In this document: piece after piece, positions 53,982 to 62,227 of the stretch
Layout: each line of letters opens with the position of its first letter
How positions within the stretch are numbered: the first letter of the stretch is position 1
Assembly (NCBI RefSeq): GCF_900107195.1
Contig: NZ_FNPB01000003.1
Span: forward strand, 124,001-188,000
Length of the DNA: 64,000 nucleotides
Direction: 5' to 3'
Source of the DNA: Halobellus clavatus
GTDB lineage: Archaea; Halobacteriota; Halobacteria; Halobacteriales; Haloferacaceae
Position numbers and translations under genes: made by a program
The notes under the pieces: generated by a model
Databases searched by the model: none
Told to the model about the DNA's origin: nothing
Seen by the model: only the letters and a program-made list of their open reading frames with translations

Positions 53982-55760
53982 CTACTGCAACCGCTCGACA
54001 CGTTCGATCGTGTCGGCGTCCGCGGGCCGTTTGTCCTCGCGCACTTCGACGAACCGGGGAAAGCGGAGCGCGTACCCGGACTGGTAGGTCGGTGACTGCT
54101 GGATCTCTTCGTACCCCACCTCGAAGACGACCGCGGGCTCGATCGAGACGGTCTGCCCGTCCTCGTGATCGATGTGCGGTCGGAGGCGCTCGGTCAGCGA
54201 CTCGAGGCGCTCGTCGGTGATCCCCGTCGCGACCTTTCCGAGCGTCGCGTACGCTCCGGCTTCGGCTGCCGTCGAGTCGTCCACCCGCGCCGAGACGAGA
54301 AACGTCCCGAGGCAGTTCGCGCGGCGACCTTCGCCCCACTCGGCCCCGGTGACCACCAGATCGAGCGTCTCCACGTCGGGCTTGCGCTTCAGCCAGTTTT
54401 GGCCCCGCTTGCCGGGGTCGTACGTCGACGTCGGGTCCTTGAGCATAATTCCCTCGTGGCCGGCTTCGAGGGCCGCCTCTTCGACGGTCGCGACCGTCTC
54501 GGGGTCGTCTGCGACGATCAGTTTCGAGACGGCGTCGGTGCCGCCGAGCAGCGACTCGAGCCGGTCGTGTCGCGCTGTCAGCGGCGCGTCGAGGAGGTCC
54601 TCGCCGTCGGCGTGCAGACAGTCGAACGCACGCAGTTCGACGCGGACCTCGTCACGCATCTGCTCGACGTCGTACTTCCGTCGGAACCGCCGAAGGACCT
54701 CCTGAAACGGCAGCGGTGCGCCCGATTCGTCGACGGCGACGACCTCTCCGTCCAGGACCGCCGGGCGGTCGAGTTCCCGCTCGACGAACTCGACCACCTC
54801 CGGAAGCGGCTCGGTGACGTCATCCATATTCCGAGAGAACAGCGCGGTCGACGCGCCGTCGTAATGGACCTGCACGCGCGCGCCGTCGAATTTGGTCTCG
54901 ACGGCGGCCGCTCCCCACGCGTCGATCGCCTCGGTGGCGGTGCCCGTCTGTGCGAGCATCGCCTGCACCGGCCGGCCGACCTCCAGTCCGATCGCTTCGA
55001 GGCCTGCACGCCCCTCGTCGCGCGCGACGCCAGCGACCATCCCGTAGTCGTTTGAGACCTGCAGCGCCCGCTCGACGGCCGCGACTGTCGCGTCTGCTGG
55101 CGCGGTGACGGCCGGCGTCTCCGCCTCGTCGTGTTCCGCGCTTTCGCCCCGATCCCCATCCGTTTCGGCTGCGGTTGACTCGACGTCTCCGGACCCGTCG
55201 TCGAGAAAGGCCCGGGCGATGGCATCGCGTACGGTCCCCGCTCCGACGCCGATCCGCATCTCTCCGAGGACGAGGCGCGCGAGGAACTTCGCCTCGTCGG
55301 CCGACGAGCGGTTGAACAGGCCGAACAGCGTATCGAGCCGTCGCCGTTCGCTTCCGTCGCCCGTGATCGTCGCGATCTCACGGAGTCTGTCGTCGACCGC
55401 CGACACGGTTAGTGCGTCGCGCTCGCCGCTAGCGAACGCGCCCAGACCGCGCTGGCCGCCGAAGTCGTAGGTGGCGGCGACTGCACCGATCTCGCCCACT
55501 TCGGCGAGTGTCGCCTCGACGTCGTCCGCATCGACGTTCTGGCCCGCCGCGCGTGCGATCGCCTCGTGAAGCAGCGCCGGCCCCACGTCAAGCGTCGTCG
55601 AGTCCCAGGCGGGATACACTCGTCCCTGGAGGAACCGAACGACGATCGGGAGTTCCGCGTCGGCGTCTTCGAGGAGCGTCGCAACCAGATCCATCGTCGC
55701 GAGGTCGCCCGGTTCCGCTTCCATCTCCGCGGCGCGCGCGGCGAACGCTGCGAACTGCAT
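53982..55760 (-). CDS. lig: ATP-dependent DNA ligase (archaeal type)
   Basis: A 592-residue ligase. The N-terminal DNA-binding domain covers about residues 1-250, with an acidic insert at about 188-218. The nucleotidyl-lysine is Lys290 in ETKFDGARVQVHY (motif I). Motif III is RAFDCLH, motif IV is GHEGIMLKDPTSTY, and motif V is WLKRKPDVETLDLVVTGAEWG, followed by the OB domain. It seals nicks in DNA replication and repair using ATP. Archaeal length (about 550-610) fits. Confidence 0.95.
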   Translation of the reverse strand: MQFAAFAARAAEMEAEPGDLATMDLVATLLEDADAELPIVVRFLQGRVYPAWDSTTLDVGPALLHEAIARAAGQNVDADDVEATLAEVGEIGAVAATYDFGGQRGLGAFASGERDALTVSAVDDRLREIATITGDGSERRRLDTLFGLFNRSSADEAKFLARLVLGEMRIGVGAGTVRDAIARAFLDDGSGDVESTAAETDGDRGESAEHDEAETPAVTAPADATVAAVERALQVSNDYGMVAGVARDEGRAGLEAIGLEVGRPVQAMLAQTGTATEAIDAWGAAAVETKFDGARVQVHYDGASTALFSRNMDDVTEPLPEVVEFVERELDRPAVLDGEVVAVDESGAPLPFQEVLRRFRRKYDVEQMRDEVRVELRAFDCLHADGEDLLDAPLTARHDRLESLLGGTDAVSKLIVADDPETVATVEEAALEAGHEGIMLKDPTSTYDPGKRGQNWLKRKPDVETLDLVVTGAEWGEGRRANCLGTFLVSARVDDSTAAEAGAYATLGKVATGITDERLESLTERLRPHIDHEDGQTVSIEPAVVFEVGYEEIQQSPTYQSGYALRFPRFVEVREDKRPADADTIERVERLQ

Positions 55761-55869
55761 CGGCAGGTCCTACCGCCGCGGTCGACAAGAGTCCGCCGAC
55801 TCAGTCCCGGAGTGCGGACGCGCGTCGGGAGCCGTCGGATTGAAGACTTCCCACCGCCCACGGTGGGCT

Positions 55870-57402
55870 ATGACCGAGGAGCTGGCGGCCGAGGTGCGCG
55901 ACGCCCTCGCCGTCGACCCCGACGAGTTCGAGGCGCAGGCTCGGACCGATGCCGAGGTCGTGAAGACCGAACTCCGGGACGGGACCTTCGACAACCACCA
56001 GTCGATCGTCGGCCTCGAATACGAGTTTTACGCCGTCGCCGACGGCCGGTGGGCCGCGTCCAACGAAGCCGACAGGTACGGTCTGATGCGCGTTCCCCGT
56101 CGGCTGCTGGAACTGATCGGGTTCGAGAAGGAACTCGGCCTCCACAACGCGGAGATGACGACGAGCCCACAGCCGCTGAATGCTGATGGGCTCCGGGCCC
56201 AGGAATCGGAGGTCCGCGCCCGCCTCGCGGCGGCGATGGACTGTACCGCCGCGGAGGGGATGCGGCTCGTGAGTGACGGCCTGTGGACGATCCCGCCGGC
56301 GGGCGAGACGGCACGCGAGTATCTCACCGGCAGCGTGGAGGCCGAGGGCGTCCGAATCGCGACGAATATGAGCGGCTCCGTCCGGTATCACACGATGGCC
56401 AACGGGCCGAACGCGGGCGAAGAGATGGCGATCGACGCGCCGAACGTGACGCTGTCAGCCGATACGGTGATGCCGGAGTCACTCATCACCTCGATCCAGC
56501 CGCACTACCAGGTCGCGCAGGCCGAGGACCTCCCGACGCTGTTCAACTACGCGCTCCGGGTGGCCGGCCCGCTTTTAGCGCTCGGTGTCAACTCGCCGTT
56601 CTTCCCGCCGGACCTCTACGACGACGTCGGGGCGCAGAAGATCCTCGCGGAGGGCTACGACGAACACCGCATCGCCGTGTTCGAGTCGGTGTTGAACGCC
56701 GAAGACGCCCAGAAAGTCCGATTTCCCGAGGATCTGCAGACCATCGATCAGGCCGTCGATAGAGTCGCCACCGACGATACGATGGTCCCGATGCCTGTCG
56801 CGGAGGGCAACCGCTTCGACGATCAGTTCGCGACGCTCCGACGGAAACACGGCACGTACTGGCGCTGGGTCCGCCCGGTCTTCGACGGGGCCTCGCGCTC
56901 GGATGCGAACGCGCGAATCGAGTTCAGACCGATCGCGGCCCAGCCGACTGTCCACGACTCGATCGCGTTCCAGGCCACCTTCGCCGGCCTGATGGAGAGC
57001 CTCCCGCAGCGGCGTCACCCGGCGACCGATCAGCCGTGGTCGACCGCGCGGGGGAACTTCTACGACGCGATGCGGGAGGGGCTCGATAGCCGGCAGCGGT
57101 GGATCTGTAACGACGGCGTCGAGACGATGTCGACCGAGGAAGTCTACGAGGACATCTTCGCGCACGCGGTTGACGGACTCACGGCCGCCGGGCTGTCGGA
57201 GTCGGAGGCCGAGACGTACGTGCGCCCCCTGCGCGCCCGCGTCGAGAACCGTACCACGCCCGCGGACTGGAAGGTCTCGCGCGTCAGAGAGTATCTGGCC
57301 GACGGTGATTCGTTTGCAGACGCGATCGCCTCGATGCAGCGCGACTACGTCCGCGAACAGCGGGAGACGCTGCTCGAAGGCTCGTTCGCGGACTGGCTCT
57401 GA
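55870..57402 (+). CDS. Glutamate-cysteine ligase-like protein (copy 2)
   Basis: A 510-residue paralogue of the enzyme at 10392-11963. Motifs align: VGLEYEFYAVADGR (Glu50, Glu52 at the same positions as in copy 1), LGLHNAEMTTSPQ, SIQPHYQVAQAED, and GTYWRWVRPVF with IEFRPIAAQPT. The overall similarity is clear but not high, so this is an old duplication. Probably a gamma-glutamyl carboxylate-amine ligase using ATP; substrate unproven. ATG at 55870 gives the same N-terminal layout as copy 1. It is divergent from the DNA ligase gene. Confidence 0.78.
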   Translation: MTEELAAEVRDALAVDPDEFEAQARTDAEVVKTELRDGTFDNHQSIVGLEYEFYAVADGRWAASNEADRYGLMRVPRRLLELIGFEKELGLHNAEMTTSPQPLNADGLRAQESEVRARLAAAMDCTAAEGMRLVSDGLWTIPPAGETAREYLTGSVEAEGVRIATNMSGSVRYHTMANGPNAGEEMAIDAPNVTLSADTVMPESLITSIQPHYQVAQAEDLPTLFNYALRVAGPLLALGVNSPFFPPDLYDDVGAQKILAEGYDEHRIAVFESVLNAEDAQKVRFPEDLQTIDQAVDRVATDDTMVPMPVAEGNRFDDQFATLRRKHGTYWRWVRPVFDGASRSDANARIEFRPIAAQPTVHDSIAFQATFAGLMESLPQRRHPATDQPWSTARGNFYDAMREGLDSRQRWICNDGVETMSTEEVYEDIFAHAVDGLTAAGLSESEAETYVRPLRARVENRTTPADWKVSRVREYLADGDSFADAIASMQRDYVREQRETLLEGSFADWL

Positions 57403-57590
57403 GCCGACGCTCCGTTCTCACGCGTCACCAGAGTCGTCCACGTCTGTGGGTCGGTACTACTCGTGGGCCACCGCAGTGGCACTGCACAGCGGAGTCTCTC
57501 TACGGGTCGTGGTCGTGTGCGCTCCAGCGGCGGAGAGAATCACGGGCCGGCGATACGCCTCCGACGCCGCGAAGGATGGAATCCGACCGA

Positions 57591-58319
57591 TTACAGGACT
57601 TCGTCGAAGTCCTTGTGGCGAGTGACCTCGACGCCGTCCTCGGTGACGACGCAGACGTTGATGCCGTTGCCGGAGGCCAGGTCGCGCTCGACGGCGCTCT
57701 TGATCGCACGGGCGGCGACCGACTTGGCTTCCTCGAGCGAGAGGTCCTCGTTGTACTCCTGTTCGAGGACACCGAGGGCGTACTGGCTGCCCGAGCCGGT
57801 GACGGTGTACTCCTCTTCGAGGATCGACCCGGCGGGGTCGATACTGTAGATGTGCGGGCCGTCGTCGTCGACGCCGCCCAGGATCGGCTGGACGATGTAG
57901 AAGGCGCCCGAGCGGAGGAAGTTGCCCATCAGCGTCGAGAGCGCCTGCATACTCATATCCTCGCCGCGTCGCGCCTCGTACAGGCGAACTTCAGCGCGGA
58001 TCGAACTAATGAGCGACTGCGCCGCAGACACCGAGCCGGCGATGGTCAGCGCGCCGCGCGGGTGGATCTCTTCGACCTTCTGGACGTCTTTCGAGGAGAC
58101 CATCCGACCGAGGCTCGCGCGCATGTCGGTCGCCAGCACGACTCCGTCTTCGGTCTTCAGACCGACGGTGGTCGTCCCCGTCTTGGTCTCTTTGTCGCCC
58201 ATCTGCTGGGCCCGCTGTTCAGCGTTGGAAAACTCTCCGAGCTCGGGCGAAAAGACGTCCGAGTGCTCGCCGTTCAGCGAATCGAGATTCGAGACGTCGT
58301 CGCTCGTAGGATTACGCAT
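57591..58319 (-). CDS. psmB: Proteasome beta subunit
   Basis: A 242-residue 20S proteasome beta subunit with a 48-residue propeptide. Processing at Gly48|Thr49 (KETKTG|TTTVG) would free the catalytic threonine. TDMRASLGRMV, SAAQSLISSIRAEVRLYEARRGEDMSM and the GSGSQYALGVLE block are typical. The propeptide (DSLNGEHSDVFSPELGEFSNAEQRAQQ) is the haloarchaeal type. It forms the inner proteolytic rings of the 20S particle. A TATA-like ATTTATC, read on the minus strand near 58347, gives leaderless spacing to 58319. Confidence 0.96.
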   Translation of the reverse strand: MRNPTSDDVSNLDSLNGEHSDVFSPELGEFSNAEQRAQQMGDKETKTGTTTVGLKTEDGVVLATDMRASLGRMVSSKDVQKVEEIHPRGALTIAGSVSAAQSLISSIRAEVRLYEARRGEDMSMQALSTLMGNFLRSGAFYIVQPILGGVDDDGPHIYSIDPAGSILEEEYTVTGSGSQYALGVLEQEYNEDLSLEEAKSVAARAIKSAVERDLASGNGINVCVVTEDGVEVTRHKDFDEVL

Positions 58320-58470
58320 TACCCGGAGTTAACACCCGTCGCTGATAAATGCCACCCTTCCCACTGCTGTTGCCCGTTCCGCCTTCGTGGCGACAGACTA
58401 CCATATGCTGTCCGGCGGGTCCAGCAGCTGGGACGATCGAGTCCGTCGGAGAAACTCAGTGCGTCTTCGA

Positions 58471-58656
58471 TTACGACCCGTCCGCTCGGCCGTCCGCGCG
58501 CTCGTAGGTCCGCTCGGCGGATTCGATAAGCGGGCGTACTGTCAGCGTGAGTCCGAGTCGGTGCGCGACCAGCGCGAAGGGCATCGCCAGGATTCCGAGG
58601 AGCAGCGTCGTCTGATACAGCAGGAACGCGATCCCTCGGTGAAACTCTGTCATCAT
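58471..58656 (-). CDS. Small single-pass membrane protein (61 aa)
   Basis: A 61-residue protein with one long hydrophobic helix (about residues 8-35: GIAFLLYQTTLLLGILAMPFALVAHRLGL) and a charged C-terminal helix (RPLIESAERTYERADGRADGS). This pattern occurs in other haloarchaeal small membrane proteins, function unknown. A strong TATA box (TATATATG read on the minus strand, 58684-58692) lies about 30 nt upstream. Starts at 58656 and 58653 are both possible. Confidence 0.7.
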   Translation of the reverse strand: MMTEFHRGIAFLLYQTTLLLGILAMPFALVAHRLGLTLTVRPLIESAERTYERADGRADGS

Positions 58657-58955
58657 CGGCGTGACTCGTCAGCAGGAGGCCGCATATATAAATCTTTTTC
58701 CACGGCGCGGATGGTGATGTCGACGCTGTACAGCGATTATACATTCTTGCCGCCGTTTCCTCGCGTGCCGCGCTGCTTCGCGCTCGACCCCGTACGAATG
58801 TACTCAACTCCACTGTTCGTCCGCATAAGTTATGCGCAGTATTGGAGTCGCGTACGCGACGCTCGGTGGCTGAGCGTTCCGAATATCGGTGTCACGCACT
58901 CGCATCCGCGCGGACGAACCACAAGACACGAAACCCCGCGGCACGAGTTCGTGGT
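58657..58955. other. Divergent intergenic region with two perfect palindromes
   Basis: This 299-nt stretch holds the TATA box of the small membrane protein gene at 58684-58692. CGCTGTACAGCG (58724-58735) is a perfect 12-bp palindrome followed by ATTATAC, and CGCATAA-G-TTATGCG (58822-58836) is a 15-bp palindrome. No convincing ORF is seen. It may contain the promoter and leader of the DUF555 gene or a small RNA. Confidence 0.5.
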
Positions 58956-59336
58956 ATGAGCAACTATCTCGTCGCGATGGAAGCCGCGTGGCTCGTTCGC
59001 GACGTCGAAGACGTCGACGACGCCATCGGCGTCGCCGTCAGCGAAGCCGGGAAGCGACTCAACGACAAGGACAAGGAGTACGTCGAAGTCGAGGTGGGTG
59101 TGACCCCGTGTCCGGCCTGTGGCGAACCGTTCGACTCCGCGTTCATCGCCGCGAACACGGCGCTCGTCGGCCTCCTGCTCGAGATCGACGTCTTCAACGC
59201 GGACAGCGAGGAACACGCCTCTCGGATCGCCAAGAGCGAGGTCGGCGGCGCCCTTCGCGACGTCCCGCTCTCGGTCATCGACGTCGTCGAGACCGAAGCC
59301 GATGCGGACGACCGCGACGATCACTCCGAGCAGTAG
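58956..59336 (+). CDS. DUF555 (UPF0212) family protein
   Basis: A 126-residue protein of archaeal family DUF555. MSNYLVAMEAAWLVRDVEDVDDAIGVAVSEAGKRLN is highly characteristic. A CPAC zinc-binding-like pair follows (TPCPACGEPFDSAFIAANTALVGLLL), and the tail is acidic. Function unknown; only two cysteines are visible, so metal binding would need other ligands or a dimer. The ATG at 58956 matches the family start. Confidence 0.88.
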   Translation: MSNYLVAMEAAWLVRDVEDVDDAIGVAVSEAGKRLNDKDKEYVEVEVGVTPCPACGEPFDSAFIAANTALVGLLLEIDVFNADSEEHASRIAKSEVGGALRDVPLSVIDVVETEADADDRDDHSEQ

Positions 59337-59410
59337 CGCTCGACTCTCTGGACGTGTCCGGAGCCGCGTCACCCCGAAACACTTTCCTATAACTTCGGGT
59401 AATTTGGCGT

Positions 59411-59953
59411 ATGGACCTCCCGACTCCGCAGGACCTGCGGCAACGCCGCACCAACCTGGAGCTGACGCAGAGCCGGCTCGCCGAGATGGCCGAGGTGTCA
59501 CAGCCACTGATCGCCCGCATCGAGGGCGGCGACGTGGATCCGCGGCTCTCGACGCTCCGGCGGATCGTCAACGCGCTCGAGGAGGCCGAGGGGAGCGTCG
59601 TCCGCGCGGCGGATCTGATGAACGAAGGCGTCGTGAGCGTGGCGCCCGACGACTCGGTTCGCTTCGCGCGGGACGTGATGCTCGACGAGGGCTTCTCTCA
59701 GTTACCCGTCATTCGCGACGGCCGGCCCGTGGGTATCATCTCTAACAGCGACATCCGCCACGCCCAAGAACAAGACGACGTGGGCACCCTCCCGGTGGCG
59801 GACGTGATGCGCGAGTCGGTCACGACGGCCGAGCCGTCGGCGACGCTCGAAGAGATCGATGCAGCGTTAGATCACCACTCGGCGGTACTGGTCGTCGAAA
59901 GCGGCGAGACCGTCGGCATCGTCACCGAGGCGGACGTCGCGGCGCACCTCTGA
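59411..59953 (+). CDS. XRE-type HTH protein with two CBS domains
   Basis: A 180-residue protein with an N-terminal helix-turn-helix of XRE type (LRQRRTNLELTQSRLAEMAEVSQPLIARIEGGDVDPRLSTLRRIVNAL, about 9-58). Two CBS domains follow (about 65-120: ADLMNEGVVSVAPDDSVRFARDVMLDEGFSQLPVIRDGRPVGIISNSDI; about 128-180: VADVMRESVTTAEPSATLEEIDAAL...VGIVTEADV). CBS pairs bind adenosyl nucleotides such as AMP, ATP or S-adenosylmethionine, so this is a DNA-binding sensor of cell energy or methylation state (inference). Known archaeal architecture. Confidence 0.9.
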   Translation: MDLPTPQDLRQRRTNLELTQSRLAEMAEVSQPLIARIEGGDVDPRLSTLRRIVNALEEAEGSVVRAADLMNEGVVSVAPDDSVRFARDVMLDEGFSQLPVIRDGRPVGIISNSDIRHAQEQDDVGTLPVADVMRESVTTAEPSATLEEIDAALDHHSAVLVVESGETVGIVTEADVAAHL

Positions 59954-59979
59954 GCACCGGGCGACGCCTTCAGCCGACC

Positions 59980-60993
59980 TCAGAGATCGAGTCCGCGGAT
60001 CGAGACGCCACTGCCCGCTTCCACGTGCCCGATCACGCGGCCCTCGGTGCGTTCGGCGAGCGCCTCTGCGTCGTCCGGCGCGAGTGCACAGACGAAGCCG
60101 GTCCCCATATTGAACGTCCGGTGCATCTCCTCGTCGGCGACGTTGCCCGCCTCCTGAACGAACTCGAAGACCGGCTGTGGATCGAACGCGTCCTCGATCA
60201 CGTACCGGTGGTCGCCGAGCCGTTCGAGGTTCGTCCATCCACCGCCGGTGAGATGCGCCGCCGCACGGACGTCGTTGGCCCGCATCGGATCGAGCAGGTG
60301 GGTGTAGAGGCGAGTCGGTTCCAGCAGCGCCTCGCCGAGCGTGTCGTACTCGCCGAACGGACAGGAGTCGGTGTACTCGTGCTCGCGCGTGACCGCAGTC
60401 CGGGCGAGCGTCAGGCCGTTCGAGTGGATCCCCGAGGACTCAAAGCCCACGAGCGCGTCGCCCGGTTCGGCCGCGCCCGGGAAGATCGCGTCTTTGGCCG
60501 CCAACCCCGCACAGGTACCGGCGAGATCGAGGCCGTCGACGACTTCCGGCATCACGGCGGTTTCGCCCCCCACGAGTTCGAGGTCGGCCTCCTCGGCGCC
60601 TGCGCTGAGTCCCTGTCCGATCTGCTCGGCGAAGGTGTCGTCGGGTTCGTCGATCGCGAGGTAGTCCACGAACGCGACCGGCCGGACGCCCGCGGCGACG
60701 AGGTCGTTCGCGTTCATCGCGATGCAGTCGATGCCGACCGTCGAGTAGTCTGACAGCGCCGCCGCGACGAGGAGCTTCGTCCCCACGCCGTCAGTCGCGA
60801 GTGCCAGGTACCGGTCACCGATGTCGAGTAACCCCGCGTAGTCCCCGTCGCTCTCGCCGACGGCACCGATCAGGGCCGCCGTTGCGGCCTCGCTGGCCTC
60901 GATGTCGACGCCCGCGTCGGCGTAGGTCAACTCCGCCCCATCGGCACCTTCGGGATCCGACACCTCGTCCGGATCCGCGTCGTCTGCGGTCAT
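59980..60993 (-). CDS. purM: Phosphoribosylformylglycinamidine cyclo-ligase (AIR synthetase)
   Basis: A 337-residue PurM. An acidic about 30-residue N-terminal extension precedes LTYADAGVDIEASEAA. DGVGTKLLVAAAL, GIDCIAMNANDLVAAGVRPVAFVDYLA, GGETAVMPEV, SSGIHSNGLTLAR and HLTGGGWTNLERL are the family signatures. It makes aminoimidazole ribonucleotide in purine synthesis using ATP. It is convergent with the XRE-CBS gene. Confidence 0.95.
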   Translation of the reverse strand: MTADDADPDEVSDPEGADGAELTYADAGVDIEASEAATAALIGAVGESDGDYAGLLDIGDRYLALATDGVGTKLLVAAALSDYSTVGIDCIAMNANDLVAAGVRPVAFVDYLAIDEPDDTFAEQIGQGLSAGAEEADLELVGGETAVMPEVVDGLDLAGTCAGLAAKDAIFPGAAEPGDALVGFESSGIHSNGLTLARTAVTREHEYTDSCPFGEYDTLGEALLEPTRLYTHLLDPMRANDVRAAAHLTGGGWTNLERLGDHRYVIEDAFDPQPVFEFVQEAGNVADEEMHRTFNMGTGFVCALAPDDAEALAERTEGRVIGHVEAGSGVSIRGLDL

Positions 60994-61233
60994 ACCAGGA
61001 GTCCCGCGGCGAGGGGGCAAAATACGTCCGGTCTCCGGCCACGGGTGCAGTCCAGCCGTCGGAGCCGTGACGGCGGCGATACCGATGTAGATCAGCTCAT
61101 AAACGTTTTGCCGGATTTTGAGTCGATTTCAAAACGGCGCGAACGGTGCGAACGGCCGGGTGAATCCGGGTGAAGGGAATGAACGCTCATCCCGTTATAT
61201 GGAGTCGTCGCACCTACGACGAAGCGAGCACAG

Positions 61234-61515
61234 ATGTCCACCGTTCCCTCCACCATCGATCCCTCCACCAACGAATCGGTCCGGCAGGTCCACGGCGCCC
61301 TCCGAGGCGCGTTGCGAACAGCTACTGGATGGATCCAGTGGCTCGTCGTGGCCGTGAGTTTCTGGATTGCCATCGCTCTGCCCCTGGCGTACCTGCCCCT
61401 CCTGGCGACTGGCTTCACCGGGGGCGAAGCCCTCCTCTTCGCTGGACTGATCGGTGCGAACGGGGTCGCGTTCGTCGTCGGGCACGGTCACGAGCCCCGC
61501 TCGATCCGGGGATAG
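61234..61515 (+). CDS. Small membrane protein (93 aa)
   Basis: A 93-residue protein. The N-terminal about 30 residues are hydrophilic, then two transmembrane helices (about 33-55 and 61-82: WIQWLVVAVSFWIAIALPLAYLPLL, GGEALLFAGLIGANGVAFVVG). No family recognised. A GTTATATGG box near 61194-61202 could be the promoter. It converges with the M50 protease gene, 6 nt apart. Confidence 0.6.
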   Translation: MSTVPSTIDPSTNESVRQVHGALRGALRTATGWIQWLVVAVSFWIAIALPLAYLPLLATGFTGGEALLFAGLIGANGVAFVVGHGHEPRSIRG

Positions 61516-61521
61516 CCGGTC

Positions 61522-62157
61522 TCAGAACCCGAAGCCCGAGACGAACGCGCCGATCGTCAGCAGGACGGAGGGAACGAAGAACGCCACGAAGGCGACCTTG
61601 CTCCAGCCGAGGACGGTCTTCCCGTCGAGCGGCCCGAACGGGATCATATTGAACGTCGCGAGAAAGAGGTTGATCGTCAGCCCGCGCGACCCCACGAGTG
61701 CGAGGAACTCCGAGCTGAGGAGAACGCCCACCACAAACACCGGGACGAAGATGAAAGCCAGGATGGCGTTCGTCGCTGGCCCGGCGAGCGCGATCAGTCC
61801 GTGCTCGCGACGCGTGAGTCGTCCGCGGTGATGCACTGCGCCCGGGGCAGCGAAGATGAATCCGGCAAGTGCACTCACGACCGCGAGAAATAGCATTCCG
61901 TAGTCAGCGCGGAACTCCGCGATCTGGTCGAACCGCACGGCGACGACCTTGTGGGCGACCTCGTGGAGGAGAAACCCCATTCCGGCGGTCAGGAGGCTCA
62001 GCAGGATCGGTCCGACGATCCCGCCTTGGAGGATCCCAGAGACGGCGCGCTGGCCGCCGCCGGCGAAGAAGATGGCGAACGCGACGCCCAGCGCGACCCA
62101 CGCGAGTGCCAGATCCTGGAGCTCTTTGGAGCTAAACGAGAGGGAAGACGTACTCAT
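61522..62157 (-). CDS. Site-2-protease-like M50 metalloprotease
   Basis: A 211-residue membrane protease with about five to six helices. HEVAH (His65, Glu66, His69) is the zinc-binding HExxH in the membrane, and NMIPFGPLDG (170-179) supplies the third ligand, Asp178. It lacks PDZ or CBS domains, so it is a minimal intramembrane protease; substrate unknown. It lies just downstream of the TraB-like gene on the same strand (70-nt gap). Confidence 0.9.
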   Translation of the reverse strand: MSTSSLSFSSKELQDLALAWVALGVAFAIFFAGGGQRAVSGILQGGIVGPILLSLLTAGMGFLLHEVAHKVVAVRFDQIAEFRADYGMLFLAVVSALAGFIFAAPGAVHHRGRLTRREHGLIALAGPATNAILAFIFVPVFVVGVLLSSEFLALVGSRGLTINLFLATFNMIPFGPLDGKTVLGWSKVAFVAFFVPSVLLTIGAFVSGFGF

Positions 62158-62227
62158 CCCTGTTGAGTTCGGGCCGACGAGATTTGGGCCTTGTGGGTGC
62201 GGGGGTGTGCCCGCCAGCCCGGTGGTC

